Positions 1 to 8,393 are shown, counted from the first letter of the stretch. The stretch: 32,650 bases of DNA from Actinomycetes bacterium (GCA_021787035.1 JAJYMM010000147.1:1-32650), one strand, 5' to 3'. Notes: a model not told the origin generated them from the sequence alone. Made by a program: numbers and translations.

Positions 1-23
1 AGGACCGCCGGCGGCCGTGTGCA

Positions 24-134
24 AAAATCTCACGGATGTGAGATCGCCAATGCCCACATCGTCCACTATTGTCCGCGAAAACGCCCAATTTTCTCAATCA
101 TGTGGCCTTCGCCGAAACACGTCCGTGAGATTTT
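24..134. repeat. 111-bp element bounded by 17-bp inverted repeats
   Basis: Positions 24-40 and 118-134 are inverted copies of one another: 13 identical outer bases, then one G-T mismatch, then three more matches. They enclose about 77 bases that are more AT-rich than the flanks. Inside the left arm, ATCTCAC and GTGAGAT form a smaller palindrome with a 4-base gap (28-45). I see no clear target-site duplication. It could be a miniature transposable element, a binding site array for a regulator of the downstream gene, or an RNA hairpin in its leader. Confidence 0.55.
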
Positions 135-264
135 CGCTCGGTGGCGCCCTGCTCGCTCCCACCGCTGGAGTCGCCGCCCGGCCACGCCCGCTCTCGCCGT
201 TCCCAACCTCAAAGCGCCCAGGTCGCGCGCAACCTTGCAGGGCCGCCCAGGGTCTTATAGGCAG

Positions 265-1578
265 ATGTTCTCGAACCTCATAGCCATTGCCCTTTCGAGC
301 GTGCTGGCGGGAGCACCTTCGGGCGCACGCTCCCTCATGCCCGGAGAGCTCGCAGTCGTCTCTTCGGGAACGCTCGTCCTTGTTACAAGCGGCAGGACCC
401 GCCGTGTAGTCACTGGAGCAGGCGCAGTAAGCCAGCCAGCGTGGTCGCCCGGTGGTAAGTGGGTGGCCTTCTTGCAGGGTGGCTCGGCCCTCTGGGCGGT
501 AGGCGCAGACGGGTCGGGCGCCCACAGGGTGAGCCCGGCCGGCGGCGATGTCAGCGAGTTCAGCTGGGTGCGGGGTCGCAAAGGTGGGGACCTGGCGTTT
601 TCCATGTCAGACAAGACCTCTTACGCATCGAAGATCTACGTAGCCGCGCCGGCTGCTCCGAAGCTTCGCGAGATCGGGGCGTATTCGGAGTTGATCGACT
701 TCAGCGTCGCACCGCCTGGCAACGCTCTGGCAGTCAGCTACCGGCAAGGCCCGCCCCCAGCCGGCAACAGGCCGCCGGCGTGGAAAGGCGTGCTCGCAGT
801 CGTGCCGCTGAATGGTGTCAATGGTGGCCCTCGGCGCGTCGTGTACACCCTGCCACAGGGTGGGTACGTCCTCCTCGGCCCTGGATGGTGGCCCGACGGC
901 AAGGGCCTGCTCTTTTGGGACGACCCGGCCGGCTCAGCCAGCATCGCTGCCGACGGGCTCTCGCTCGACAGCCTCGACCTGGCGACGGGGAGGGTCTCCA
1001 CGCTTGCCACCACTCTCACCTACAGCAACTGGGTCTCCTGGTCCCCGACCGGAAAGACCGTCGCGGTGGTCTCCGGCGGTAACCGCATCATCTGGGACTC
1101 CGCGAAACACTTGGTGCTTTGCTCGGTTCCCTCGGTGCATTGCCACCACGTCCCCCTGCCCTCCCCCAACTCGATGTCCCTCGACCCGACTTGGACGCCG
1201 GCTGGGTCCCTCGTCTACGACGTTGCCCCGGCAAGCACTTCTCCAGGCGCACTCGTTCCGCCAGGCCCTTCCATCAATGGCACCATTCCTTTCTCCGAGC
1301 GTAACGTCGAGGCCTGGTACGGCCGCATGGGGTTGCACCAGTTGGGCCCGTCCGGCTCCTCGGGCCATCGCCTGGCCGGCGCGCCTACGGGGGCCCACGA
1401 CCCGTTGGCTTTGCCCGACGGCATCCTGTTCGTTCGAGGTGCACCTGCGGGCCTGTGGTACCTACCCACAGGTGCCCCCTCCGCCGAACGAGTCGCGAAT
1501 GGGTTGGCGGTCCCGAGCCAGTACGGCAATTACTACGGTTATATCCCCTGGTACGAGGACTTCGCCTGGCACGCCTGA
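265..1578 (+). CDS. Secreted TolB-like beta-propeller (PD40/WD40-like) protein
   Basis: The 437-residue product starts with a short hydrophobic segment typical of a signal peptide (about residues 3-24, ending near Gly-Ala-Arg-Ser). It continues with repeated PD40-type blades of the form P-x-WSPxGKWVAF; examples are QPAWSPGGKWVAF and WVSWSPTGKTVAVV. Such folds act as extracytoplasmic protein-interaction or sensing scaffolds; no catalytic motif is visible. The reading frame extends upstream to position 19, but that part overlaps the inverted-repeat element and has a basic, noncoding-looking composition, so I chose the ATG at 265, which puts the signal peptide at the N-terminus. No partner gene is adjacent, and the specific role is unknown. 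Confidence 0.75.
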   Translation: MFSNLIAIALSSVLAGAPSGARSLMPGELAVVSSGTLVLVTSGRTRRVVTGAGAVSQPAWSPGGKWVAFLQGGSALWAVGADGSGAHRVSPAGGDVSEFSWVRGRKGGDLAFSMSDKTSYASKIYVAAPAAPKLREIGAYSELIDFSVAPPGNALAVSYRQGPPPAGNRPPAWKGVLAVVPLNGVNGGPRRVVYTLPQGGYVLLGPGWWPDGKGLLFWDDPAGSASIAADGLSLDSLDLATGRVSTLATTLTYSNWVSWSPTGKTVAVVSGGNRIIWDSAKHLVLCSVPSVHCHHVPLPSPNSMSLDPTWTPAGSLVYDVAPASTSPGALVPPGPSINGTIPFSERNVEAWYGRMGLHQLGPSGSSGHRLAGAPTGAHDPLALPDGILFVRGAPAGLWYLPTGAPSAERVANGLAVPSQYGNYYGYIPWYEDFAWHA

Positions 1579-1737
1579 TGTCATGGCCCCCAAGCAAGAG
1601 CCTGGTCGAGGTTGGCACCTCGGTGGCCAAAGAGCCACAAGTCCAGGGACCTACGGTCGAGGGCTCGAACTTCGGGTGATGAGCATGACATGAAAAAGGA
1701 CGGGTAACCGGCTGCCTCCCGTATCGCCGGAAGCCAC

Positions 1738-1897
1738 GACCTGATCCGCGCCCATGGCGCCCCTGAGAACACCCCAAATTGGAAAGGACCTCTCTATCGA
1801 TATCCCTAAGCGGCTATCCCTAAGCGCCAGTTGACCGTTTTCACTGGTGTCTCGGGCCCTGGAAAGGCATCCTTGGTGTTCGACACGATCGCTGCCG
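1738..1897 (+). pseudogene. Frameshifted N-terminal relic of a UvrA-like ABC ATPase
   Basis: Three reading frames read in succession rebuild the start of an actinobacterial UvrA-like ATPase: DLIRAHGAPENT, then DLSIDIPKR, then IPKRQLTVFTGVSGPGKASL followed by VFDTIAA. Intact relatives have LTVFTGVSGSGKSSLVFDTI, the Walker A region. One frame change falls near 1780. The next is caused by a 14-bp tandem duplication (1801-1814 and 1815-1828, differing only at the last base), which also introduces stops. After IAAG the similarity disappears, so only the first 5-6% of a gene of several hundred codons remains. Two P-loop residues have also changed (S to P, S to A), consistent with decay. The family comparison is from memory of UvrA and UvrA2 proteins. 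Confidence 0.7.
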
Positions 1898-2306
1898 GAC
1901 GCTGCGCTGAGACAACCGGTCCGAACCGTGTAGCACGGGCCCGGGGACCAGCTGGGGACCAGGACGTTTGGGCACTTGTCCGGCGCGCTCGCCCCCTGGG
2001 GGGCGAGCGCAACGGGGGGAGGTAGCCGACAGGCCCAAGATCCGCGCGCCCCTCGTAGCTACGGGAGAATTACAACTGTGACGTTCTCCACATTTCGTTG
2101 GAGCTAACGGTGCCTCGGGCTGGCCGAGCGCCAGGGAAAACTGCTCGACGACAGCAGCCGGTTCTGCGACAGGTCGTAGCGTGCCCGGCAGGGCCCCCGC
2201 AATCTGGGGTGTGGTGCGTCAAGGGCCCAGCAGAGCGCCTTGACGCTCTCGGACGTGGTTGGTAGTCGGCGTCGCGCGGTGTTCGACGCCGTTTGACCCC
2301 TAGCGG
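1898..2306. other. Noncoding stretch with two hairpins, no recognisable gene
   Basis: I recognise no gene here. A strong GC hairpin lies at 1985-2010: a 12-bp inverted repeat around GCGCTCGCCCCC with a 2-base centre and no T-tract. At the right end, TTGACC and GGTCAA (2293-2310) form a second inverted repeat overlapping the stop codon of the minus-strand gene at 2307. It may act as a weak transcription end for that gene. The only long reading frame on the minus strand (2104-2310) has no family I can name. Confidence 0.4.
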
Positions 2307-2780
2307 TCAACCCTTGGTTTCTCCACCGGTAGATGGCAACGCGGCGATGATGGTGGCGACTATCGCGTCAATCAAGCTGTCGGCCTCCAGCACGGTGCGG
2401 CTTTCCTGCGGCCACACCTCAGCGCCCAGGACCGGCGCCCAGTGGCGGGCCCATCGGTTGAGGGCGCGCCGGCCGTCGTCGGCTCGCACCTCGACCTCGG
2501 AGGCTGCCCCCGCCTCGGTGGATGTGATCGCCCGGTTGAGCAGCTCGTGCAGGCCCTGGTCGCCGGGCATGCAGCCGGCGGCCATCGCCTTGCGGGCATT
2601 GACGTACAGGTGGCGTTCGCACTGGTGCAGCGTTGATGTCGTCTGGGCCGCAGTCTCGCGGGCCAAGAGGAGGGCAGGTGCTGGGGCCAGGGGCCGCAAG
2701 GCCAAGAAAAAGGATGAATCCCCAACCCGTGCCGCCAGGGCACCACTGGCGCCCGACTTGAGCTGCCACTCGCCGTCCAC
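2307..2780 (-). CDS. Hypothetical protein, about 157 residues
   Basis: I do not recognise this protein. Minus-strand codons in the 3' two thirds have strongly GC-rich third positions, for example across GCMPGDQGLHELLNRAI and ALNRWARHWAPVLGAEVWP. That supports real coding on this strand rather than on the overlapping plus-strand frame. The product is soluble and helical, with acidic and aromatic patches and no signal peptide or membrane segment. The start is uncertain. I chose the GTG at 2780 because coding character fades upstream; an ATG lies in frame at about 2822 and the frame continues to 2936. No good ribosome site is visible. It sits in a decayed neighbourhood and may itself be a remnant. 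Confidence 0.45.
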   Translation of the reverse strand: MDGEWQLKSGASGALAARVGDSSFFLALRPLAPAPALLLARETAAQTTSTLHQCERHLYVNARKAMAAGCMPGDQGLHELLNRAITSTEAGAASEVEVRADDGRRALNRWARHWAPVLGAEVWPQESRTVLEADSLIDAIVATIIAALPSTGGETKG

Positions 2781-3111
2781 ACGCGAGCGAGAAATGGGGG
2801 GATGTGCCGCCGAAAAGGGCATATGGTCGACAAAAGTGCGCGTTTTGGGGCTAAAAACCGCGCCATGTGGAGCTGACGGTTTCACATTGGTCAGTTTTTT
2901 GCTCGGCCCTAGGGCGCCCTCCCCTACTCGGTCCAAGTGGCGCCCTCCTCGGTCGGCCCTGGTCGGAAAGTGACCTGGGGGCGAGGAAAGTGGCCCTGAG
3001 AGAACCTACGACGCCGCCCGGAAGCCGTCTCACGGCCGGCCGCGCGGCCTGACGGCTATGGGGCGAGGGCCGATCCGCCACTTCCGGTCAGAGCAGGTAC
3101 ATTATATAAGT
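2781..3111. other. Repeat-containing intergenic region
   Basis: No gene is supported here. The segment holds a 10-bp direct repeat GGCGCCCTCC (2913-2922 and 2939-2948) and an 8-bp repeat GGAAAGTG (2965-2972 and 2985-2992), the latter in a longer imperfect match. It also has a short hairpin CTGAC/GTCAG ending in six T residues (2895-2900). Clusters of short repeats of this sort occur at ends of some insertion sequences, but no transposase frame or defined ends are present. The right end (3100-3111) is an AT-rich TATATAAG-like patch, probably the -10 region of the MarR gene. Confidence 0.35.
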
Positions 3112-3669
3112 ATGCAATCTAAGTTGGTCGAAGGCGACCTCGAGAGGGTGCTCGAGAGGCTCCTCTGGCTCCTAAGGCAGATGCCCGCCACCGGCGACCT
3201 ATCACTCGCGGCAGCGGCCACGATGGCGCGCCTCGAAAGCGAAGGGCCCCACCGGCTTACCGACTTGGCGGCGCGTGAGGGCCAGTCGCAGCCGGCTATG
3301 ACGCAGCTCGTCACCCGGCTCGAACGCGCCGGCCTCGTGCACCGTACGCCGGTGCAGGCCGACCGCCGCGTGGTGATGGTTGACGTGACCGCGCTTGGAC
3401 GCGAGCTGCTCCAACGGCGCAGGAACGACCGGTCTGCCTTGTTGCGTCACCTTCTTCGACGCTTGGATCGCGACGAGCAGGCGGCGATCGCCCGCGCTCT
3501 CCCGGTGCTTTGCCGCCTCGTCGAGATCGGCCTCGATGGTGGCCAGGGCGTAGGAACCGCCCCACCAGCGGCACGCCCGCCAGCGGCACGCCCGCCAGCG
3601 GCACGCCCGCCAGCGGCACGCCAGCCCATAGCGGGAGCACCCGCGACAGGAGCGAGGGCATCGGCATGA
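3112..3669 (+). CDS. MarR-family transcriptional regulator with repeat-expanded tail
   Basis: This 185-residue cytoplasmic DNA-binding protein has the MarR winged helix-turn-helix. Helices fall around residues 45-75 (LTDLAAREGQSQPAMTQLV), followed by the RLERAGLV and R-x-P-x-x-x-DRR wing motif near residues 75-95. MarR proteins are ligand-responsive repressors of efflux or stress genes. I chose the ATG at 3112 rather than the GTG-region frame start at 3058. A -10-like TATATAAG directly precedes it, suggesting a leaderless or near-leaderless transcript. The normal fold ends near residue 145; beyond that the frame runs through a 15-bp tandem repeat giving four PPAAR-like units and then an antisense transporter relic, so the tail is probably acquired. 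No ribosome site is evident. Confidence 0.85.
   Translation: MQSKLVEGDLERVLERLLWLLRQMPATGDLSLAAAATMARLESEGPHRLTDLAAREGQSQPAMTQLVTRLERAGLVHRTPVQADRRVVMVDVTALGRELLQRRRNDRSALLRHLLRRLDRDEQAAIARALPVLCRLVEIGLDGGQGVGTAPPAARPPAARPPAARPPAARQPIAGAPATGARASA
3565..3622. repeat. 15-bp tandem repeat, 3.9 copies
   Basis: The unit CCAGCGGCACGCCCG is repeated at 3565, 3580, 3595 and 3610 with no internal changes in the full copies. As 15 is a multiple of three, it codes PPAAR units in the MarR tail on the plus strand and GVPLA units on the minus strand. Perfect copies suggest recent slippage. Confidence 0.9.
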
Positions 3670-3715
3670 CCAACATCTGGGTGATCACGATGACCGCCAG
3701 GCCGGTGAAGGCGGA
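3610..3715 (-). pseudogene. Probable relic of an MFS-type membrane transporter
   Basis: Read on the minus strand from 3715, this short segment has GC-rich third positions. It encodes a convincing membrane helix, FTGLAVIVITQMLVMPMPSL, followed by LLSRV and then the GVPLA repeats. This resembles a transmembrane segment of a major-facilitator protein, a common partner of MarR regulators. There is no start codon context, and the frame upstream and downstream is antisense to the stress protein and MarR genes. I read it as a leftover of a lost transporter gene. Too little remains to name a family with confidence. Confidence 0.35.
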
Positions 3716-3720
3716 GGACC

Positions 3721-4194
3721 GTGAGCACTGAGCATGAGGCTTCTCCCCAGCGGTCGAGCTTCGAGCTCGGCACGGACGGTCCGCGGACCGTCCTTGTCGC
3801 TGTCGACGGTACTCAGGGCGCAGGGCGTGCGATGGCTTACGCCGCCGGCCTGGCGAGGCGGAACAGGGCCCACTTGGTGGCTGTTTACGTTCGCAAGTTG
3901 CCTGTTGCAGTGGCGGGCGACGCCTACGTGGCCGCCGCCAGCAATGCGGCCCAAGATGACATCGAAGCAGAGCTGCGTGCCGAGATGCAGGGGGAACTTT
4001 CCTGCTGGGGGGTAGGGGCCGAGTTCGTCGTGTGTTCGGGAGACCCCGTCCAGGCACTCGCGGAAATTGCCAAGCGCTACCGAGCCGACGCCGTTGTCGT
4101 GGGTTCCTCGACGCGCTTCCTCCACCGCGTCCTCGGCTCTCTTTCCTCTGGGCTCATCCGAAAGGGGCAGTGCCCGGTCACGGTCGTACCCTGA
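3721..4194 (+). CDS. Universal stress protein (UspA family)
   Basis: This 157-residue single-domain Usp begins with VLVAVDGTQGAGRAMAYA, the typical beta1-alpha1 of the family with an ATP-contacting Asp (about residue 28). It ends with VVVGSSTRFLHRVLGSLSSG and CPVTVV. In ATP-binding members the loop is G-x2-G-x9-G-(S/T); here the second Gly is Thr, so nucleotide binding may be weakened. The GTG start has GGAGG four bases upstream. The gene lies 50 bases after MarR and 101 bases before lon, suggesting a stress-related grouping, though a separate leader for lon is likely. Exact function is unknown, as for most Usp proteins. Confidence 0.9.
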   Translation: MSTEHEASPQRSSFELGTDGPRTVLVAVDGTQGAGRAMAYAAGLARRNRAHLVAVYVRKLPVAVAGDAYVAAASNAAQDDIEAELRAEMQGELSCWGVGAEFVVCSGDPVQALAEIAKRYRADAVVVGSSTRFLHRVLGSLSSGLIRKGQCPVTVVP

Positions 4195-4295
4195 GCCCGT
4201 CCTCCGGGGGCGGGCGACGGGTGCCGCGTCCGTCGGGAACAACCGAGGGGCAGAAGTTGTTGTCCGGGTAACGAACCCCGTAAGGAGAACAACAC

Positions 4296-6638
4296 ATGCC
4301 TCGTGAACTCGGCACACTGCCCCTGCTACCGCTGACCTCGGGCGTAGTCCTGCCCGGGATGGCGTTCACCATGGCCCTCGAGACCGAGGAGGCGCAGGTG
4401 GCGGCGGAGGCCGCCGGCTCCGTCGGTGGCCAGCTCGTGCTCGTACCCCACATCGGGGGCCGCTACTCTTCGGTCGGGGTGGTGGCGGAGATCCTCGAGC
4501 TCGGGCAGCTGCCTGGGGGGCCCAAGGCGATGGTCGTGCAAGGTCGCGAGCGCGCCCGCATGGGTACAGCCGTTCCCGGCACAGGGAAGGCGCTCTGGGT
4601 ACAGGTGGAGCCGCTTGAAGAGGAACCGGCGACGCCCGAGGTGACCGAGCTTGCCCGCGAGTACCGGGCGGTCCTCGAGAACATCTTGCTGTCCCGAGGC
4701 GCCCGCCAGTACGCAGAGCGCCTCAACGAGGTGACGAGCCCGTCGGCAGTCGCAGACCTTGCCGGCTATTCCCCCGAGCTTTCTCTGGAGCAGAAAGTGA
4801 AGGTGCTCGAGACGGTGGACGTCGCGGAGCGCCTGCGGCTCGTGCTCGGCTGGGCGCGCGAGACCCTGGCCGATATTGCCCTGCGTGAAAAGGTGAAGAC
4901 CAGCGTTGAGGAGGGTATGGAAAAGGCGCAACGTGAGTTCCTGCTGCGCCGCCAGCTCGACGCCATCCGAAAGGAGCTCGGCGAAGACGCCGGCGAGGAG
5001 GGTTCGCCGGAGGGTTACCGCAAACAGCTGGCCGAACGTGACCTGCCCGAAGCGGTGCGGGCGGCCTTGGAGCGAGAGGTGGCAAAGCTCGAGCGGACGA
5101 GCGAGCAGAGCCCTGAGCACGGCTGGATCCGCACATGGGTTGACACTGTGCTCGAAATGCCCTGGGGCGTGGTCTCCGAAGACCGCCTCGACGTGGAAGA
5201 AGCGGCACGCGTCCTCGACGCCGACCATGAGGGCCTCGAGGACGTGAAGCAACGTGTCCTCGAGCACCTGGCCGTGCGAGCCCTACGCACCCAGCGCGGG
5301 CTCATAGCGCTGAACGGGCGCGGGACGGGTGCCACACTCGCTCTGGTCGGCCCGCCGGGTGTGGGAAAGACATCGCTCGGCGAGTCGGTGGCGCGCGCCC
5401 TCGGGCGCAAGTTCGTCCGGGTCTCCCTGGGCGGCGTCCACGACGAAGCCGAGATCCGCGGCCACCGGAGGACCTATGTTGGCGCGCAACCAGGGCGGCT
5501 GGCGCGTGCTCTTAGAGAGGCTGGCACCATGAACCCGGTGATCGTCTTGGACGAAGTGGACAAGCTCGGTGCCGATTACCGGGGCGACCCTTCCTCGGCG
5601 TTGCTGGAGGTCCTTGACCCGGCACAGAACCACACTTTCCGCGACCACTACCTCGAAGTGGAGCTCGACCTCTCCAAGGTGCTCTTCATTGCGACCGCAA
5701 ACGTGACAGAGACGATCCCGGGGCCCCTCTACGACAGGCTGGAGGTCATAAGGATCGACGGCTACACCGAGGAGGAAAAGCTCGCGATCGCGCGCACCCA
5801 TTTATTGCCCCGCCAACTCGAGCGCACCGGGCTTAGGCCCGAGGAAATCGACCTCTCCAACGAAGCGCTGGCCACGATTTCCACTGATTACACGAGAGAA
5901 GCGGGCGTACGGGGGCTCGAGCGGGAGATCGGGCGCTTGCTACGCAAGGTGGCGACCAAGGTGGCCTCGCATTCGGTCGGCACACCCGTCGTCGTCCGCG
6001 GTGGTGACGTCAGGTCCTGGCTGGGGCGGCCCCGTTTCTTCTCCGAAGTTGCCGACCGGACGAGCGTTCCCGGTGTCGCGACCGGGCTGGCCGTTACCGG
6101 GACCGGCGGCGAGGTCCTCTTCGTGGAGGCGACCAGCATGGATGGAGCCGAAGGGCTTGTCCTCACGGGCCAGTTGGGCGACGTGATGAAGGAGTCTGCC
6201 GAAATAGCGCTCTCGTACCTAAGGTCACACGCCGAAGAGCTGGGCATAAGTCCCGATGTTTTCACCGCCAGGCGCTTTCACGTGCACGTACCAGCGGGAG
6301 CGGTGCCGAAGGACGGCCCCTCCGCCGGTGTGACCATGGTGTCAGCGCTGGCGAGCCTGTTGCTCGGCCGCCCCGTTCGCCCTGTGGTGGGGATGACCGG
6401 TGAGGTGACCCTGCAGGGCCGTGTCCTGCCCATTGGTGGCGTCAAGCAAAAGGTGCTGGCCGCGTACCGCGCCGGTCTCAGAGAAGTTGTGCTCCCGACG
6501 AGGAACGGGCCAGATCTGGAAGACGTGCCGGAGGAGGTCCGCTCCAAGGTCAACTTCACCCTGGCTAGCAACGTGGGTGATGTGTTGGCCGTGGCGCTCG
6601 GCGAGGAGGAGGCCGAAGCTCCTCGCCTAGCCTCCTGA
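4296..6638 (+). CDS. lon: ATP-dependent protease LonA
   Basis: This is a full-length 780-residue bacterial LonA, a cytoplasmic homohexameric AAA+ protease that degrades misfolded and regulatory proteins. Order: N-terminal substrate-recognition domain starting LPLLPLTSGVVLPGM (residues 6-200), a coiled-coil region around 210-280, AAA+ module with Walker A GPPGVGKT (352-359) and Walker B VIVLDEVDKL. The C-terminal protease domain carries the Ser-Lys dyad, Ser676 in PKDGPSAG and Lys719 in GGVKQK, 43 residues apart as in E. coli Lon. The ATG is preceded by AAGGAGAA with seven-base spacing. No HspR-type inverted repeat is seen upstream. The gene ends directly in a 15-bp tandem repeat. Confidence 0.98.
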   Translation: MPRELGTLPLLPLTSGVVLPGMAFTMALETEEAQVAAEAAGSVGGQLVLVPHIGGRYSSVGVVAEILELGQLPGGPKAMVVQGRERARMGTAVPGTGKALWVQVEPLEEEPATPEVTELAREYRAVLENILLSRGARQYAERLNEVTSPSAVADLAGYSPELSLEQKVKVLETVDVAERLRLVLGWARETLADIALREKVKTSVEEGMEKAQREFLLRRQLDAIRKELGEDAGEEGSPEGYRKQLAERDLPEAVRAALEREVAKLERTSEQSPEHGWIRTWVDTVLEMPWGVVSEDRLDVEEAARVLDADHEGLEDVKQRVLEHLAVRALRTQRGLIALNGRGTGATLALVGPPGVGKTSLGESVARALGRKFVRVSLGGVHDEAEIRGHRRTYVGAQPGRLARALREAGTMNPVIVLDEVDKLGADYRGDPSSALLEVLDPAQNHTFRDHYLEVELDLSKVLFIATANVTETIPGPLYDRLEVIRIDGYTEEEKLAIARTHLLPRQLERTGLRPEEIDLSNEALATISTDYTREAGVRGLEREIGRLLRKVATKVASHSVGTPVVVRGGDVRSWLGRPRFFSEVADRTSVPGVATGLAVTGTGGEVLFVEATSMDGAEGLVLTGQLGDVMKESAEIALSYLRSHAEELGISPDVFTARRFHVHVPAGAVPKDGPSAGVTMVSALASLLLGRPVRPVVGMTGEVTLQGRVLPIGGVKQKVLAAYRAGLREVVLPTRNGPDLEDVPEEVRSKVNFTLASNVGDVLAVALGEEEAEAPRLAS

Positions 6639-6710
6639 CACGGGGCAACCTGGCACGGGGCAACCTGGCACGGGGCCTCCTGGCACGGGGCCTCCTGGCA
6701 CGGGGCCACA
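6639..6710. repeat. 15-bp tandem repeat after lon, 4.8 copies
   Basis: The unit CACGGGGC(AA/CT)CCTGG... starts one base after the lon stop codon and repeats at 6639, 6654, 6669, 6684 and partly 6699. The first two copies share one variant (CAACC) and the next two another (CCTCC). It fills nearly the whole gap between the convergent lon and transporter genes. No stem-loop with a T-tract is visible, so a role as terminator is not supported. Confidence 0.9.
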
Positions 6711-6717
6711 AGCTCGT

Positions 6718-8334
6718 TTAGAGCGCGACGGGACCGCCGGCGGGGACTTGTCTCCCTCGCCGGACGGCCAGCGCGAGCGCGGCCGAGGCAAAGGCAATGA
6801 TCGCCGAGACGACTAGGGCTGTGTGCAGGCCTGACATAAACGCCAGGTGACTGCCGGTGCTGATCGCCACCTGCAGCTTGGTGGGCACGTGCGCAAGTGT
6901 TGGGGCGAGCCCTTGTCCTACGAGCTCAGCTGCCCCTGCCGCCTTGAGCTGGTGGGCGATGGTGGCAGGCGCGCCGGCACCGACCAGCTTGCGTACTAGC
7001 GAGGCACTTACCTGAGTCGTCAGGACTGAGCCGAGGATGGCGGTCCCCATGACGCCACCTAGCTGGGTCGCCGTCGACTGGATGCCACCGGCAACGCCGG
7101 CGTCGCTTACCGGCGCATTGCCAACGATCGCCTCGGAGCTCGCAGTGATCATCAGGCCGATCCCGACGCCGATGCAGACAAAGGGCGGCCACAGGGTGCT
7201 GTACCCCGACTCCGCATGCACCCCGGTCATCCAAAGGAGGCCGGCTCCGATCACTGCCAGACCTGCCGCCATCGTCAACCTCGGCCCGAGCTTTTGGGTG
7301 AGAACGCCCCCGATCGGGGCGGCCAGCATCATGGTGGCGCTGAGCGGCAGCATCCGCACCCCAGCTTGTACGGCACTGTAGCCGTGCACGTTTTCCAGGT
7401 AGAGGGTGAGGAAGAAGAGGACGCCGAAGAGGGACAAGAACCCGACCAGCACGACCACTGTCGAGATCGAGAGGGAGCGGTTCGCGAACAGCCTCATGGG
7501 CAGGAGCGGCATGCGGGTTCGCACTTCGACAAGGGCGAAGACGGCCAGGAGGACCACTCCGCCAGCCAGGAACCCGACCGTCCTAGCACTCCCCCACCCC
7601 CACGTCTCGGCCTTAATGAAGCCGAACACGATGAGGAACAGCCCTGCTGCCAACAACGCCACACCGGGGAAGTCGAAACGCTCGGGCCGCTCGTCACGGC
7701 TCTCAGCCAGGACGGGGACGCCAACTAGAAGCGCCACCGCAGCCACCGGGAGGTTGAGGTAAAAGACGGACTCCCAGCTCACGTGCTGCACCAGGAGACC
7801 TCCCACGATCGGCCCGAGGGCGACCGAGATGGCTGAGGACCCCCCCCATATCCCGACGGCCATATTGAGCTTCTCGGGAGGGAAGGTGGCTCGAAGGATC
7901 GCCAGGGTGTTGGGCATGAGGAGCGCACCGAAAGCACCCTGTACGGCCCTGAACGCGATCACAGCACCGATCGACCCGACGATGTCGCCACCGAGGAGGC
8001 CGACGGCTAGGGACGACAGGGCGAAGCCCACGACGCCTGTCAGGAACATCGCCCGCCTCCCGAAGCGGTCCCCGAGCTTGCCACCAAAGATCAGCCCGAC
8101 GGCGAGCACGAGGAGGTACGCATTGGTGACCCACTGCAGCTGGGCAAGAGAGGTGTGCAGTTCGCGCCCGATCACGGGGTTCGCGATAGCCACCACGGTG
8201 CCGTCGAGGCCGACCATGATGAGGCCGAAAGCCACGCTGGCGAGGGTCCACCACGGGTGGCCCCGCCGCCCTTGCGCAGGCTCGGCGCTCCTCGTCGGGA
8301 CCGCGGGCCCGTAACTTGGCGCGACCTTCTCCAT
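6718..8334 (-). CDS. DHA2-family (EmrB/QacA-type) MFS drug:proton antiporter
   Basis: This 538-residue, about 14-helix membrane protein matches drug:H+ antiporter family 2. Motif A appears as GGKLGDRFGRR (about residues 84-94), and the N-terminal helix has LIMVGLDGTVVAIANP with the D1-type Asp. A motif-C-like segment ALGPIVGGLLVQH follows near residue 170. Such exporters expel hydrophobic cations, antibiotics or dyes using the proton gradient. The ATG at 8334 has AAGGAGG ten bases upstream. It is divergent from a TetR regulator, with a palindromic site between them, so it is very probably the regulated gene. Substrate cannot be read from the sequence. Confidence 0.93.
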   Translation of the reverse strand: MEKVAPSYGPAVPTRSAEPAQGRRGHPWWTLASVAFGLIMVGLDGTVVAIANPVIGRELHTSLAQLQWVTNAYLLVLAVGLIFGGKLGDRFGRRAMFLTGVVGFALSSLAVGLLGGDIVGSIGAVIAFRAVQGAFGALLMPNTLAILRATFPPEKLNMAVGIWGGSSAISVALGPIVGGLLVQHVSWESVFYLNLPVAAVALLVGVPVLAESRDERPERFDFPGVALLAAGLFLIVFGFIKAETWGWGSARTVGFLAGGVVLLAVFALVEVRTRMPLLPMRLFANRSLSISTVVVLVGFLSLFGVLFFLTLYLENVHGYSAVQAGVRMLPLSATMMLAAPIGGVLTQKLGPRLTMAAGLAVIGAGLLWMTGVHAESGYSTLWPPFVCIGVGIGLMITASSEAIVGNAPVSDAGVAGGIQSTATQLGGVMGTAILGSVLTTQVSASLVRKLVGAGAPATIAHQLKAAGAAELVGQGLAPTLAHVPTKLQVAISTGSHLAFMSGLHTALVVSAIIAFASAALALAVRRGRQVPAGGPVAL

Positions 8335-8393
8335 GTGCTGGCCCTCCTTGGGGAAAAATCAGACGACGTTGCCCCATAGCTTAGTCAGGGACC

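Noticed and set aside
2293..2973. Long plus-strand reading frame over the hypothetical gene
   Set aside because: Its third codon positions are less GC-rich than those of the minus-strand frame, it is rich in Ser/Arg of shadow type, and no motif or ribosome site supports it.
2781..3057. Ends of an IS21-like insertion sequence
   Set aside because: Short repeats resemble multiple terminal repeats of that group, but there is no transposase gene, no defined terminal CA/TG pair and no target duplication.
3565..3622. CRISPR-like repeat array
   Set aside because: Units are 15 bp with no spacers, so this is a simple tandem repeat.
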